64,000 nt of DNA from CAWAVN01 sp963844315 (GTDB taxonomy: Bacteria > Planctomycetota > Planctomycetia > Planctomycetales > Planctomycetaceae): assembly GCA_963844315.1 (NCBI GenBank), contig CAWJOC010000023.1, positions 248,001-312,000 on the forward strand, given 5' to 3'. This document shows, piece after piece, positions 28,635 to 38,400 of the stretch. The notes below the pieces were generated by a model. It had not been told where the DNA came from. It did not search any database and was given only the letters and a program-made list of their open reading frames with translations. Position numbers and translations under genes: made by a program. Every line of letters begins with the position of its first letter. Positions within the stretch are counted from its first letter, which is position 1.

Positions 28635-30199
28635 ATGTCGAACAAACGTCCGGTGGCATTTAATGGTCTGGTGGTGTGGGTGGGAGCCTCGGCGGTGGTG
28701 CTGTTGCTTTTGGGCTGGATGCTCTACAGCATGGCCGCCCGCGGAACTTCCGCCCCCGGCAGCGAGACCAAGGAACTGACCGTGTTTTGTGCCGCGGGCA
28801 TCCGCCCGGCCATGGAACCGATCGCGAAGCAATACGAAGCCGAGTACGGTGTCAGAATCAACTTTCAGTTCGAAGGCTCGGGCACGCTGCTAGGCAAGAT
28901 GGAGATCAACAAGACCGGCGACTTGTTTTTGGCCGCGGACGACATTTACATCAAAACCGCCAAAGAGAAGGGCCTAGTTCGCGAGAAAATTCCTTTGGCC
29001 CAAATGCGGCCCGTGATTTTAGTGGCCAAAGACAATCCTAAAAACATTCAAAGCATTGATGACCTGATGAAGGCTGAGGTCCGCACGGCCTTGGCCAATC
29101 CGGAGCAAGCGGCCATCGGCAAGGCGACCAAAGAAGCTTTAACGGCCAGCAGACATTGGGAGAAATTGGAGCCGCACGTCAAACGGACGGGCACTTTCCT
29201 GCCGACCGTTCCCGAAATCGCCAATGCGGTGAAAACCGGCAGCGTGGATGCGGCGATTGTTTGGGATGCGACGGCGGCTCAGTATGCCGAATTAACCTCA
29301 ATCCGCACGGCGGAACTGGATGAGGGCACGGGCGAGATCACAATGGGCGTGCTGACGAGTTCCGAGCATCCCAGAGAAGCCTTGAAGTTTGCCCGCTATG
29401 CCGGGCGCGCGACAAGGGCCTCGCGATTTTTCGCAAGCAGGGTTATGAAATCGCTGACGGCGATATTTGGGAAGAAAACCCGGAGTTGACGTTCTTCGCC
29501 GGGGCGGTCAACCAGCGGTGGCTCGCCCCGATCATTCGCGATTTCGAACTGCGCGAAGGCGTGAAGGTCAACACCTCATTCAATGGCTGCGGCATCCTGA
29601 TGGGCACGATGCGGGGCATCCCCAACCAGGATACCACGCGGGGCTTTCCCGACATCTTCATGGCCTGCGACGTGTATTACTTGGACCAGGTTCAGCCGTG
29701 GTTTGGGGAGGGCATCAATATCTCCGACACCGACATTGTCCTTGCCGTGCCCAAGAGCAATCCGGCGGGGATTGAAACGTTGGAAGATCTGGCCAAGCCC
29801 GGCGTGCGGGTGGCGGTGGGAGAGCCGAAGCAATGCACCATCGGCGTGTTGACGCAGCATCTGCTCAAAAGCGAAGGGCTGCTGGAGTCCGTGCAACAGA
29901 ACATCGTGACCCAGACGCCTTCCTCGGCCATGCTGGTTCCCAGCGTGATTGCCAAGTCGGACGACGCCGTTCCTGCGGCGGATGCAACCTTGGCCTATCG
30001 CACCGATTGCCTGGCCGAGAAGGAGAAGCTCAAAATCATTCCGATTGATTCGCCCGCCGCCAAAGCCGTGCAGCCTTATAGCATCGCCAAGACCAGCCAG
30101 AAGAAACAACTGGCGCGGCGTTTGTACGAAGCCATCGCCCGAAACCACGACAAATTCGAATCGGCCGGCTTCAACTGGCGGCTTAGGGAAACCCCATGA
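28635..30199 (+). CDS. Membrane-anchored tandem substrate-binding protein (ModA-like, frameshifted)
   Basis: One N-terminal membrane anchor (VVWVGASAVVLLLLGWMLYSMA) followed by two periplasmic-binding-protein type 2 domains. Domain 1 (about 50-265): ELTVFCAAGIRPAMEPIAKQ, GSGTLLGKM, GDLFLAADD. Domain 2 (about 285-520): ELTFFAGAVNQRWLAPIIRD, NGCGILMGTM, PDIFMACDVYY. Both follow the ModA/WtpA layout for molybdate, tungstate or similar oxyanions. A GGG at 29403-29405 lacks one G; restoring it links YAGARDKGLAIFRKQGYE between domains. No permease or ATPase gene is adjacent, so transport may not be the role. ATG 28635 is used; a TTG at 28623 is nearer to an AAGGAGG at about 28599. Confidence 0.8.
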
Positions 30200-30216
30200 T
30201 TCCACGAAAAGCATTT

Positions 30217-30268
30217 AACCACGAAACACACGAATGACACGAAAACATTAGAAGGAACCACGAATAAC
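30217..30268. repeat. CCACGAAACACACGAA repeat, copy 1
   Basis: AACCACGAAACACACGAATG at about 30217 and a partial second unit AACCACGAATAA at about 30257. The same unit is found inverted at 36332-36348 and diverged at 38175-38201. Non-coding. Confidence 0.7.
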
Positions 30269-30429
30269 CCGGAGGATTTGGAGGGATCGGCAGGAGTGGT
30301 GCATTCGATACGGTGCGCCATTGCCAAATGAGATTTTTTTGAGTTTGTTCCGGCACGTCCCGCAATCGTGCGGTAAACTTCGTGTAGTTGTCGAATACCT
30401 TCTTACACCTCACAAAGCAGGGACTGGCG

Positions 30430-30633
30430 ATGTTAGTACTCAGTCGCAAAAAGGACGAACGAATTATCATCGGCGATCAAATCACCGTCATGGTGATTGA
30501 AATCCGAGGGGATAAAGTCCGCTTGGGAATTGATGCGCCGAAAGAAGTCACGGTCCATCGAGAGGAAGTTTACGAAGCCATTCGCCGGGAACAGCAAGCC
30601 AACCTCTCCTCGGCGGATGTCACCGAGACTTAA
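30430..30633 (+). CDS. csrA: Carbon storage regulator
   Basis: 67-residue CsrA/RsmA dimeric RNA-binding protein that binds GGA sites in leaders and controls translation, including flagellar genes in many bacteria. Complete match to the family: MLVLSRKKDERIIIGDQI, VMVIEIRGDKVRLGIDAPKEVTVHREEVYEAI. Start ATG 30430, the strict family N-terminus; an upstream in-frame start at 30388 is not supported. No fliW is adjacent. A strong terminator follows at 30703-30749. It is single-gene and about 22 kb from the flagellar operon. Confidence 0.96.
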   Translation: MLVLSRKKDERIIIGDQITVMVIEIRGDKVRLGIDAPKEVTVHREEVYEAIRREQQANLSSADVTET

Positions 30634-30702
30634 CTTTCGAAATCCAACAATCCGAACCATTGGCCCCTCCCTAAGAGATCTCTTTCGGAGCCGTCGATTT
30701 TC

Positions 30703-30749
30703 AAAATCCGGTGAGCGCGGTCAATGGACCGTCCTCACCGGATTTTTTT
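30703..30749 (+). terminator. Intrinsic terminator after csrA
   Basis: AAAATCCGGTGAG pairs perfectly with CTCACCGGATTTT (30703-30715 and 30734-30746), followed by a run of Ts to 30749. Confidence 0.88.
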
Positions 30750-30938
30750 ATTTCAAAAAGGGGCAAAAATCAAAGGGGGAGAGGGGCGCAGGAGGAGAAA
30801 ACCACGTCTCTCGATCGTCCCAACTCTCTGCCCTTGCCCCTCTGTTCCTTTGCCCCTTGCCCCTCTCCCTTCGGTGCGGTTATAACGGCAATGCCGAAAT
30901 TCGCCGTGTTTTGAAACTTCCGCCCGGATTGCCCACCA

Positions 30939-32851
30939 ATGAGTTTGCCCACCGAACATGACACGCTTCCTCCCTCGCAAGATCCGGCGGTGGATGGCGG
31001 AGTGATTGATCCCCCAACAACTCTTTGGGGCATCTTGAAGAAAATCGGGCCGGGACTGATTATCGCTGGCAGCATCGTGGGTTCCGGCGAATTGATTATG
31101 ACGACGAAAACCGGCGCCCAGGCCGGGATTTCTCTTTTTGGCTGATTATCATCGGCTGCCTGATTAAAGTCTTCGTGCAAATCGAGTTGGGCCGCTACAC
31201 CATCACGCACGGCGAAAGCACGCTCGCCGCCCTCAACCGCGTGCCTGGCCCGCGCGTCCGCGTCAATTTCATCATTTGGTTTTGGCTGGCAATGATGATT
31301 GCTGGCGTCGCGCAGCTTGGCGGCATCGTGGGCGGAGTGGGGCAGTCGCTTGCCCTGACTGTTCCCATAACGGGCGACTATCTCAATGCCATCGAAGTCC
31401 CTTCGCAAAAAGAAATCGAGCAGTACCTCAAATGGGGCGATGTCTTGGTTTCGTCGTGGGATGCCGAGCGCTATGAAGAGTGGCAAGACCGGGGGGAATC
31501 CTCGCTGCCAATGGATGGATTGAGCGAAGCCGAATGGACTTGGACCCAAAACCGCTTGGAAGCCAAGCAAGCCAAACTGGTGTTGCTTGAAGCTCGAGGG
31601 ATCGAGCATCTGGATGAAGTCAATCAGACGGCGCTCAAGGATTTTGAGGCCGCACCGTTCAACGCCGATTCGCCAGAAAGGAAGCGGCAGGAACTCCTTA
31701 ATAAGATGCCCGATGAAGCCCGCAGGCGATTGGTGAGAGGCCATGTCGTTTTGGGCGATCAACTGAATCAACTCGATCAGGATGAATACCGCGCGACCAA
31801 AGCGGCGATGGCCGTTGACCAAAAGCACGACAACGTCAATGAATTGCTCAATCCGAAAACCGTGGATGATAAATACTGGGCGGCGGCGATTACGCTGCTC
31901 ACAATGGCGCTGCTTTATCGCGGGCGATACGGCTTGATCCAAAATTTCTCGATTGTGCTCGTGGTCATGTTCACGTTTATCACCATCGGCAACGTGCTGT
32001 CGCTTCAAGCCACGAAAGCCTATCACATATCGCCTGACCAGTTCCTTCACGGGCTGTCGTTCCGATTGCCTCAGGCGATTGGCGACATTAACCCCCTGGC
32101 GACGGCATTGATGGCGTTTGGCATCATCGGCGTGGGGGCTTCGGAGTTAATCACCTATCCGTATTGGTGCTTGGAAAAAGGCTACGCGAAATTTACCGGA
32201 AAGCGCACCAACGACGAGGCCTGGGCCAAACGGGCGCGGGGCTGGATGCGGGTGATGCACGTGGATGCGTTTCTCTCGATGGTGATCTATACCATCGCGA
32301 CTCTCGCATTTTTCCTGGTGGGCGTCGCCGTGCTCTATAGCGAAGGCCGAGATCCCGACGGCATGCGGATGGTCAGCACGCTCGCGACCGCTTATGTCCC
32401 GGTCTTCGGCGAGTATGCCCGCTGGTTGTTTTTGATCGGGGCGGTTGCCGTACTCTATTCCACGTTTCTGGTGGCAACCGCGGGCAATGCCCGGATGTGG
32501 ACCGATGGACTCAAACTCTACGGCTTCCTGAACCCTCATAGCGAGCGAGCGCACAACCGCTCCGTCACGTGTTTCAGCATGTTGATCCCCGTGTTTTGCC
32601 TCAGCTCCTATTGGAGCGGCGTGAACCCCGTGACCGCCATCTCGACGGCGGGCTTCATGCAGGCGACGTTGCTGCCCATGATTGGTTTCGGAGCACTCTA
32701 CCTTCGCCACACACGAACCGACCCGCGATTAAAACCTTCCAAAGTTTGGGACGCCGCGCTCGTCATTTCCTGCATTGGATTATTGATGGCGGGCCTGTGG
32801 GGAGCCTACGAACAACTGCACAAGGTGCTAACCGCCTGGAACTGGATTTAG
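30939..32851 (+). CDS. Nramp-like divalent metal transporter with large insert (frameshifted)
   Basis: Nramp/SLC11-fold membrane protein, about 635 residues. TM1 lies in LKKIGPGLIIAGSIVGSGELIMTT. A T-run at 31135-31139 is one base short; restoring it gives GAQAGISLFWLIIIGCLIKV and a continuous frame. TM6 region reads AFGIIGVGASELITYPYW. Canonical Nramp metal ligands (DPGN in TM1, MPH in TM6) are absent, so the substrate may not be Mn/Fe. Between TM segments near residues 150 and 305 there is an about 155-residue hydrophilic, helical insert (EVPSQKEIEQYLKWGDV to TVDDKYW). The stop overlaps the convergent corA stop by four bases. Related Nramp-like Mg transporters exist; assignment here is only to the superfamily. 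Confidence 0.8.
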
Positions 32852-33819
32852 ATCCATTTGTTTCTTCGCATCCAGTACAATAACCCCCCCACTACACTGA
32901 AGGCGACGCACCAGAAGAACAGATAGCCGTATTTCCAGCCGATTTCGGGCATGGTGGAATCGGGCGCGCCGAAGTTCATGCCATAAAGCCCCACAAGGAA
33001 GGAGAGCGGCAGAAAGAACATGCTGACCATCGTTAGCTTGGTGACGACCTGGTTGGTGCGGTAGCTCACGATGCCCATGTAAAGGTTCAGGCTTTCCGAG
33101 AGGACTTCGCGCTCGGTGGTCACATCCGCGCTCAAGCGTTCCAAGAGCACGCCTTTTTTTTCCAGAAACGGCTGCGTGGTCTGGCTGATGAAGGGCGATT
33201 TCCGCGAACCCAGTTCGTGCACGATCTCCCGCGCGGAGATGATGATCTTTCGGAACTCCAAGAGCCAGCGGATCAGGTCGTGGACTTCGCGGAACATCTC
33301 GCCTTTCGTCTCGCCCAGGAGTTGCGATTCGATGCTTTCGATCATGCCGCCGATAACGTTCAGCGTCAGCCGGTAGCCATGCGTCAGATGGTCGGCCAGT
33401 TCGAACAACAAGAAGCCGTGCGATTGGCTGTGGGCGTGAAAGTCCTCGCTGTAGGTGCGTTTCATGTCGGCGAGGAATTCCACGCGCACGGGGTGCGAAG
33501 TCAACATGTAGTGCGGCCCCAGGAGGACTTGCACGGGGACCGTAGTCCATTCCTCGTTGACCACACGGGCTTCCTTAAGCGTGAAGTGCAGGCAGGATTG
33601 AAACACGTTGAACCGCGGCGGGGACTCATCATCGAACAGCATGTCCAAGGTGAGTTGATCGACCCCCATCCGTTCCAAAAATCCCCGTGCCGTCTCTTGG
33701 GGTTCGCCTTCCAAGTCGATCCAGTAATAAAGCCCAGTCGCCGGTTTATGGGCGATGTCCTCCAAAGCCACCGGGCGTTCCCGCTTTTGGTTGAAGTCAA
33801 ACTCGATGGCAAACGTCAT
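32848..33819 (-). CDS. corA: CorA-family magnesium/cobalt transporter
   Basis: 323-residue CorA/MIT-family channel for Mg2+ (Co2+, Ni2+). Long cytoplasmic N-domain, helix-rich centre, and two C-terminal TM segments: LTMVSMFFLPLSFLVGLYGMNFG, with the selectivity motif Y-G-M-N-F, and YGYLFFWCVAFSVVGGLLYW, ending in positively charged MRRNKWI. Start set at ATG 33819 (MTFAIEFDFNQKRERPV); the in-frame ATG at 33882 is less likely. Intact. Its partner on the other strand is the Nramp-like transporter, convergent and tail-overlapping, which suggests a divalent-cation locus but not co-transcription. Confidence 0.92.
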   Translation of the reverse strand: MTFAIEFDFNQKRERPVALEDIAHKPATGLYYWIDLEGEPQETARGFLERMGVDQLTLDMLFDDESPPRFNVFQSCLHFTLKEARVVNEEWTTVPVQVLLGPHYMLTSHPVRVEFLADMKRTYSEDFHAHSQSHGFLLFELADHLTHGYRLTLNVIGGMIESIESQLLGETKGEMFREVHDLIRWLLEFRKIIISAREIVHELGSRKSPFISQTTQPFLEKKGVLLERLSADVTTEREVLSESLNLYMGIVSYRTNQVVTKLTMVSMFFLPLSFLVGLYGMNFGAPDSTMPEIGWKYGYLFFWCVAFSVVGGLLYWMRRNKWI

Positions 33820-33907
33820 CGGCAAGGCCCATCCGCTCGAAAAATTAGGGAAGACTTTGTGGGAGTGGAAATTGTAACCCAAACTCCTTCAGACCGCACG
33901 AGGCAAT

Positions 33908-33976
33908 AAGAGCCGCGCACGAAGTCAGCGGGAAAGATTCGCGGCACGTCGGCCGCTTACTTCGTGCGCGGCTCTT
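33908..33976. repeat. Paired inverted repeat, family D
   Basis: Arms 33908-33931 and 33953-33976 pair at 23 of 24 positions; core AGAGCCGCGCACGAAGT. It lies about 90 bases upstream of the corA start, between divergent genes. Confidence 0.88.
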
Positions 33977-34072
33977 TGAAAGCGACAACCGTAAAGCGAT
34001 TTGCGGGCTTTGCCTGTTTGCGTTAAAACGGATTTCAGATGAGGCATCGACCAGGAAAGGCAGGATGGCGCT

Positions 34073-34687
34073 GTGAGTTCTTCCCCCACCAATCAACCAT
34101 CGACGTTCGCTCCGACCGTTTGGCAATGGGTGCTCTTGTGCGTGGGGTTGGTTGGCGCAATGGGTTTTGCCGTCGCCCATGCCCCGCCCGGTTGGCAGCG
34201 TCCCGGTCCCACGGCGCTGTGGTTTTCGGTGGCGGGCGGCATTGTGGTCGGCGGCATCGCGTTGGCCAATCGCATTACGAGCCGAGGATTGGTGTTCCTG
34301 GTCGGGTTCTTAGTGATTGCGGCTTCAATTGCCGGGATGACCGGCGAACGCTATCGGGTTTACGTCGCTGCGCTGAAAGACCTCTACCTGGGTGCAAACG
34401 CTCCCAAGAATCCCAATCGAATGGCGGAGACAATCACCCACGGCCAGGGCATGCAAGACGTGTTCGACGAAATGCACGCCGCACGCCGGGCGATCTATGA
34501 AGCCAAGCGCCCGTTCCCGGTCTTTCTCGCGTTCCGCGTGGAAGCCTTGGGCATCACCACCGAATCGTGGCCCGTGGTCTTTTGGCTGGGGGAAATCTTT
34601 CTCGGCGGCTTAATCGGAGCCTTCACCGCCATCCAATGGCACAAATGGCAATCGGAATCTCAAGCCCCACCTGCTGCTTCGAGTTAG
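34073..34687 (+). CDS. Hypothetical multi-pass membrane protein
   Basis: 204 residues from GTG 34073. Three hydrophobic segments in the N-terminal half (VLLCVGLVGAMGFAVAHA, ALWFSVAGGIVVGGIALAN, GLVFLVGFLVIAASIAG), then a soluble stretch with VYVAALKDLYLGANAPKNPN and helices, and a last segment VFWLGEIFLGGLIGAFTAI. No family recognised. GTG was chosen because AGGA lies about 10 bases upstream and no in-frame ATG precedes the first membrane segment. The gene is flanked by repeats on both sides. Confidence 0.7.
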   Translation: MSSSPTNQPSTFAPTVWQWVLLCVGLVGAMGFAVAHAPPGWQRPGPTALWFSVAGGIVVGGIALANRITSRGLVFLVGFLVIAASIAGMTGERYRVYVAALKDLYLGANAPKNPNRMAETITHGQGMQDVFDEMHAARRAIYEAKRPFPVFLAFRVEALGITTESWPVVFWLGEIFLGGLIGAFTAIQWHKWQSESQAPPAASS

Positions 34688-34698
34688 CATCCTCTTGT

Positions 34699-34735
34699 CC
34701 CCTCTCCCCTTGGGGGAGAGGGTTAGGGTGAGGGG
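34699..34735. repeat. CCCTCTCCCC/GGGGAGAGGG hairpin repeat
   Basis: A perfect 10-bp stem (34700-34709 and 34713-34722) with a 3-base loop, followed by GTTAGGGTGAGGGG. This motif is a well-known dispersed intergenic sequence in many bacterial genomes. It may also stop transcription after the preceding gene. Confidence 0.8.
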
Positions 34736-34858
34736 TTCGATGAAGCATACGCGTCGGAATCAAGCAACGTCTCACGCAACCAGGTTTGCCATTCGTCCGG
34801 CGGTGGTTTATGTTGGGTTCACTCAATCGCTCATCCACTTTTTTGATGGGGGCTGCCG

Positions 34859-36251
34859 ATGGTAGGTCGCATGTTGTGTTGTCTCATCTTGATTTTGAGT
34901 TCGGTCTTTTCCGCTAGGATTCAAGCGGCGACGAAACCGAACGTTTTGTTCCTCTTTACCGATGACCAGCGGCCCGATGGAATCGCCGCGCTCGGAAACC
35001 CCATTCTCAAGACGCCGAATTTGGACCGGCTCGCCAATCGCGGGTTTGTCTTTAACAATGCCTATTGCATGGGGTCCACGATGGGGGCGGTGTGCAATCC
35101 CTCAAGGCACATGATGCTCAGCGGCATGTCGCTGTACCGCTACGACAACAAGCAAAAGGAAAACACCTTCGGCGATGTGTTTCGGAAAGCCGGTTACGTG
35201 ACCTATCACCAATCGAAAAAGGGCAACACCGCCCAGGCATATCACAAAGCCTTTGAGCATAGCAGTTATCTGAACGACAACGCCGAGCGGACTTCGGGCC
35301 ATCACGGACGCGCCGCCGCCAACAACGCCATCGAGTTTTTGAATGCCAAATGGGACCGCGAGAAGCCGCTTTTCATGTACATCGGCTTTGAAGGTCCGCA
35401 CGACCCGCGCGTCGCCGCGGAAGAATGGATGAAACTCTACGACCGCGAAAAAATCCCGCTGCCCAAAAACTATAAACCGTTTCATCCCATCGACAATGGC
35501 TGGATGACGGGCCGCGATGAAGCCCTCGCCCCGTGGCCCAGGACCGAAGACGAAGTCCGAAAACATCTGCACGACTACTACGGCTGCATTTCGTCCATCG
35601 ACTTTCACATTGGCCGCATTCTGAAAACCTTTGAAGATCTAAACGAACTTGAAAACACAATCATCATTTTCAGCGCGGACCATGGATTGGCAATGGGCAG
35701 TCATGGCCTCTTCGGCAAGCAAAACCTTTACGAGCATTCCATGCGCTCGCCGATGATCTTCGCGGGGCCGGGAATCGAACCGGGGAAGTCGAGATGCGCT
35801 GATGTACCTGTTCGACATCTTCCCCACGGCCTGTGAATTGGCCGATCTCAAAGATCCGACAAACATCGAAGGCCGAAGCGTTGTCCCGGTCATTCGCGGC
35901 GAAAAATCCACCCACCGGGAAACGATTTTCCTCTCCTACGAAAAAGGCCAACGCGCGGTCCGCAAAGGCGATTGGAAACTTTACCGCTTCCCGTTGGTGA
36001 ATTACTCGATGCTTTTTAATCTGGCCGAGGATCCGCATGAACTCAAAAACCTCGCTGAATCGCCTGAATACCAATCGCGAGTGAAAGAGATGATGGACCT
36101 CTTGGCTAAAGAACAAGCCAAGTGGAACGATCCTAACCCGCATACTTCCGACAATCCCAAGCCCGCGAAGATCGAAGATCCATCGTTCTTCACGAAGCCG
36201 GAGAACCAAGTTCAAAGCGGCCGAGGGGCAAAGCGGCAAGGGGAAAAGTGA
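34859..36251 (+). CDS. Exported sulfatase (frameshifted)
   Basis: About 465-residue sulfatase of the iduronate/choline-sulfatase type. Signal peptide MLCCLILILSSVFSARIQA; metal motif VLFLFTDDQRPDGIAALG; catalytic formylglycine site GAVCNPSRHMMLSG (about residues 80-93); IFSADHGLAMGSHGLFGKQ near 280; C-terminal RAVRKGDWKLYRFP and LFNLAEDPHELKNLA. The frame breaks near 35793, where an extra base interrupts GKSDALMYLFDIFPTACELA; the second part is read in the other frame to 36251. Substrate unknown; probably desulfates algal or mucosal glycans in the periplasm. A radical-SAM or FGE maturase is not in the window. Confidence 0.9.
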
Positions 36252-36252
36252 T

Positions 36253-36330
36253 TGTCGCCTTTCGCTCCGCGAAAGGACGTTTGTCTCGTTCCAATTTCCA
36301 AAGCGCCCTTTCGCGGAGCGAAAAGCGACA
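36253..36330. repeat. Paired inverted repeat, family E
   Basis: Arms 36253-36276 and 36307-36330 pair at 23 of 24 positions; core TTTCGCTCCGCGAAAGG, itself nearly palindromic. It lies between the convergent sulfatase and gamma-glutamyltransferase genes. Confidence 0.9.
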
Positions 36331-36331
36331 C

Positions 36332-36348
36332 TCGTGTGTTTCGTGGTT
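36332..36348. repeat. CCACGAAACACACGA repeat, inverted copy
   Basis: TCGTGTGTTTCGTGGTT is the exact reverse complement of the unit at about 30218; it directly abuts the family E element and the ggt 3' end. Confidence 0.7.
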
Positions 36349-36351
36349 CCT

Positions 36352-38076
36352 TTAATATCCTAGCACCGCGCCGTCTTTTCGGGGTTCGGTCGCTCCTTGG
36401 AGCGTTCCGTTTTTCCAGTCGATGAGGATGCCCTGGTAGCCGCCGGGGCCACTGGTGGATTGGGTGATTTGGTGGCCTCGGTTTCTAAGTTCCCTTAAGA
36501 CATTGGGCGGGATGCTGGATTCCACCGTGACGGTTCCGCCTTTTTTCGCCATAGCAAGGCCCGTCGGCGTGGCGGAGCCTTTGTGTTCCACTCGCGCGGC
36601 GTCGCCGGCTTGTTGCACGTTTAAGCCAAAGTCAATCATGTTGACCAGGATTTGCACGTGGCCCTGCGGCTGCATGTCGCCGCCCATCACGCCGAAGCAA
36701 AACCAAGGTTTGCCATCTTTGGTGACCATCGCGGGGATGATCGTGTGGAACGGCCGCTTGTGCGGTTCCAGGCGGTTATGGTGCGTGTCATCCAGCGCGA
36801 ACAGCGCCCCGCGATTTTGGATGACGAAGCCCACGTTCCCCGGCACGATCTTCGAGCCGAAGCCGTGGAAGTTGCTTTGAATCATCGAACAGCAATTGCG
36901 GTGCTTATCGACCACCGTGAGATACACCGTGTCGCCATGAGCGAGTTTCGGATCGCCCGCATCGACATCATGGGCGGCTTTTTGCATGTCGATCCGCTTC
37001 CGCTGCCGGGCCGCGTACTCTTTGGAGATGAGTTCCGTAATCGGCAGCTTCTCGAAGTCCGGGTCGGCATGGAACTTCGCCCGGTCGGCAAAGGCGAGCT
37101 TTTTCGACTCGACGAAGAGGTGCAAATAGTCCGCGCTCGACCGGCCCATCTTTTTCAGATCGTAACCTTCGAGAATGTTGAGCATCTCTAGGGCCGCGAT
37201 GCCTTGGCCGTTGGGCGGCAGTTCCCAGACATCAAAACCCCGATAGTTCGTGCTGACCGGCTCGATCCACGTCGAAGTGTGCTCGTCGAAATCCTTGAGT
37301 TCAAAATACCCGCCGTTCGATTGGCTGAACTTGACGATTTCCTCCGCAATCGCCCCTTTGTAAAACGCATCGCGGCCTTGTTCGCCAATCGCTTGATAGC
37401 TCGCGGCGAGATTCGGGTTCTTAAAGACCTCGCCAAACGCGGGGGCTTTGCCATCGTGAAGATAAGTCGCCGCCGAGTCGGGCCAATCCTTGAGGGCTTT
37501 CTCACCAGCTTTCCAATATCCGGCGATCACTTCCGGAACGGGCACACCTTCGTGGGCGTAGTGAATGGAGGGAGCCAAAACGGTTTTGAGATCCTGCTTT
37601 CCAAAGCGGGTTTGCAGTTCCGCCCAACCATCCACGCACCCCGGAACCGACCAGGACAGCGGCCCCTCTTCGGGAATCTGCGTGAGATTTTTTTCGCGAA
37701 ACACCTCGCGCGAAAGTTTGAACGGACTCCGGCCGCTGGCATTCAGGCCATAGAGCTTTTCGGACTTCGCGTCCCAATAGATCACGAACAGATCCCCGCC
37801 GATGCCGCAGCTCATGGGTTCCACAAGACCCAGCATGGCATTGATGGCAATCGCGGCATCGACGGCATTCCCGCCCGCTTGCAAGATGTTCAAACCGACC
37901 TGAGCGGCGAGCGGATGACTGGTCGCCACCATGCCGTTTTTCGCGAGCACCACCGACCGGCTTTGATGCGGCCAACCGGCGGACCGGTCGTATTCCCCGG
38001 CGGACAAAGTTCCCAGCATCATCAAGCTCCCCACCAAAACTCCCAAACCAAATTGCTTCGCAGTTGACGTTCTCAT
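36352..38076 (-). CDS. ggt: Gamma-glutamyltransferase
   Basis: Exported N-terminal-nucleophile hydrolase that cleaves or transfers the gamma-glutamyl group of glutathione. Signal peptide in MRTSTAKQFGLGVLVGSLMMLGTLSA. Large-subunit features: NGMVATSHPLAAQVGLNIL, GGNAVDAAIA, EPMSCGIGGDLF, ELPPNGQGIAALEMLNIL. The autocatalytic processing site is HGDTVYLTVVDK, where the Thr becomes the new N-terminus. The small subunit carries NRGALFALD and a GVMGGDMQPQGHVQ motif. ATG 38076 is preferred because GGAG lies about eight bases upstream; ATG 38091 is in frame. 574 residues, typical length, no indel. Confidence 0.93.
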   Translation of the reverse strand: MRTSTAKQFGLGVLVGSLMMLGTLSAGEYDRSAGWPHQSRSVVLAKNGMVATSHPLAAQVGLNILQAGGNAVDAAIAINAMLGLVEPMSCGIGGDLFVIYWDAKSEKLYGLNASGRSPFKLSREVFREKNLTQIPEEGPLSWSVPGCVDGWAELQTRFGKQDLKTVLAPSIHYAHEGVPVPEVIAGYWKAGEKALKDWPDSAATYLHDGKAPAFGEVFKNPNLAASYQAIGEQGRDAFYKGAIAEEIVKFSQSNGGYFELKDFDEHTSTWIEPVSTNYRGFDVWELPPNGQGIAALEMLNILEGYDLKKMGRSSADYLHLFVESKKLAFADRAKFHADPDFEKLPITELISKEYAARQRKRIDMQKAAHDVDAGDPKLAHGDTVYLTVVDKHRNCCSMIQSNFHGFGSKIVPGNVGFVIQNRGALFALDDTHHNRLEPHKRPFHTIIPAMVTKDGKPWFCFGVMGGDMQPQGHVQILVNMIDFGLNVQQAGDAARVEHKGSATPTGLAMAKKGGTVTVESSIPPNVLRELRNRGHQITQSTSGPGGYQGILIDWKNGTLQGATEPRKDGAVLGY

Positions 38077-38174
38077 TCCCGAATTCTCCATCGCTGATGG
38101 CCCAACTTTCGCAAGGGTTTCCTTCGAACGTGTTCACTCTGAGTATCATAACTTACTCAAACTCAAAGGGATTC

Positions 38175-38201
38175 ACCACGAAACCCAGAATGACGCGAAA
38201 A
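38175..38201. repeat. CCACGAAAC repeat, diverged copy
   Basis: CACCACGAAACCCAGAATGA at about 38174, followed by CGCGAAAAC, resembles the unit at about 30218 with a few changes. Confidence 0.55.
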
Positions 38202-38243
38202 CAGTCGGCCATAGGCCATGAGTTAAGAAGTCATAGCAAAAGC

Positions 38244-38313
38244 GTGGCACAGACATTCCTGTCTGTGCGAATTCTTGAAAAACTCTCGGCACAGACAAGA
38301 ATGTCTGTGCCAC
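38244..38313. repeat. Paired inverted repeat, family A (copy 2)
   Basis: Arms 38244-38268 and 38289-38313 pair at 24 of 25 positions. The right arm, inverted, is identical to the left arm at 23792-23816. The flanks CAAAAGCG/CAAAGGCG also agree between copies. Confidence 0.93.
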
Positions 38314-38400
38314 CTTTCTGAAGGACATTGGGCAGAATTGACCGGGTCAACAGGACAAATCCGTTTTGGATTCTCGTTCCTAAATCGTTCGATTTTCCAA

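Noticed and set aside
30770..32050. Minus-strand open frame of 426 codons
   Set aside because: It mirrors the Nramp-like gene; composition is rich in His, Arg and Gln as expected of an antisense shadow.
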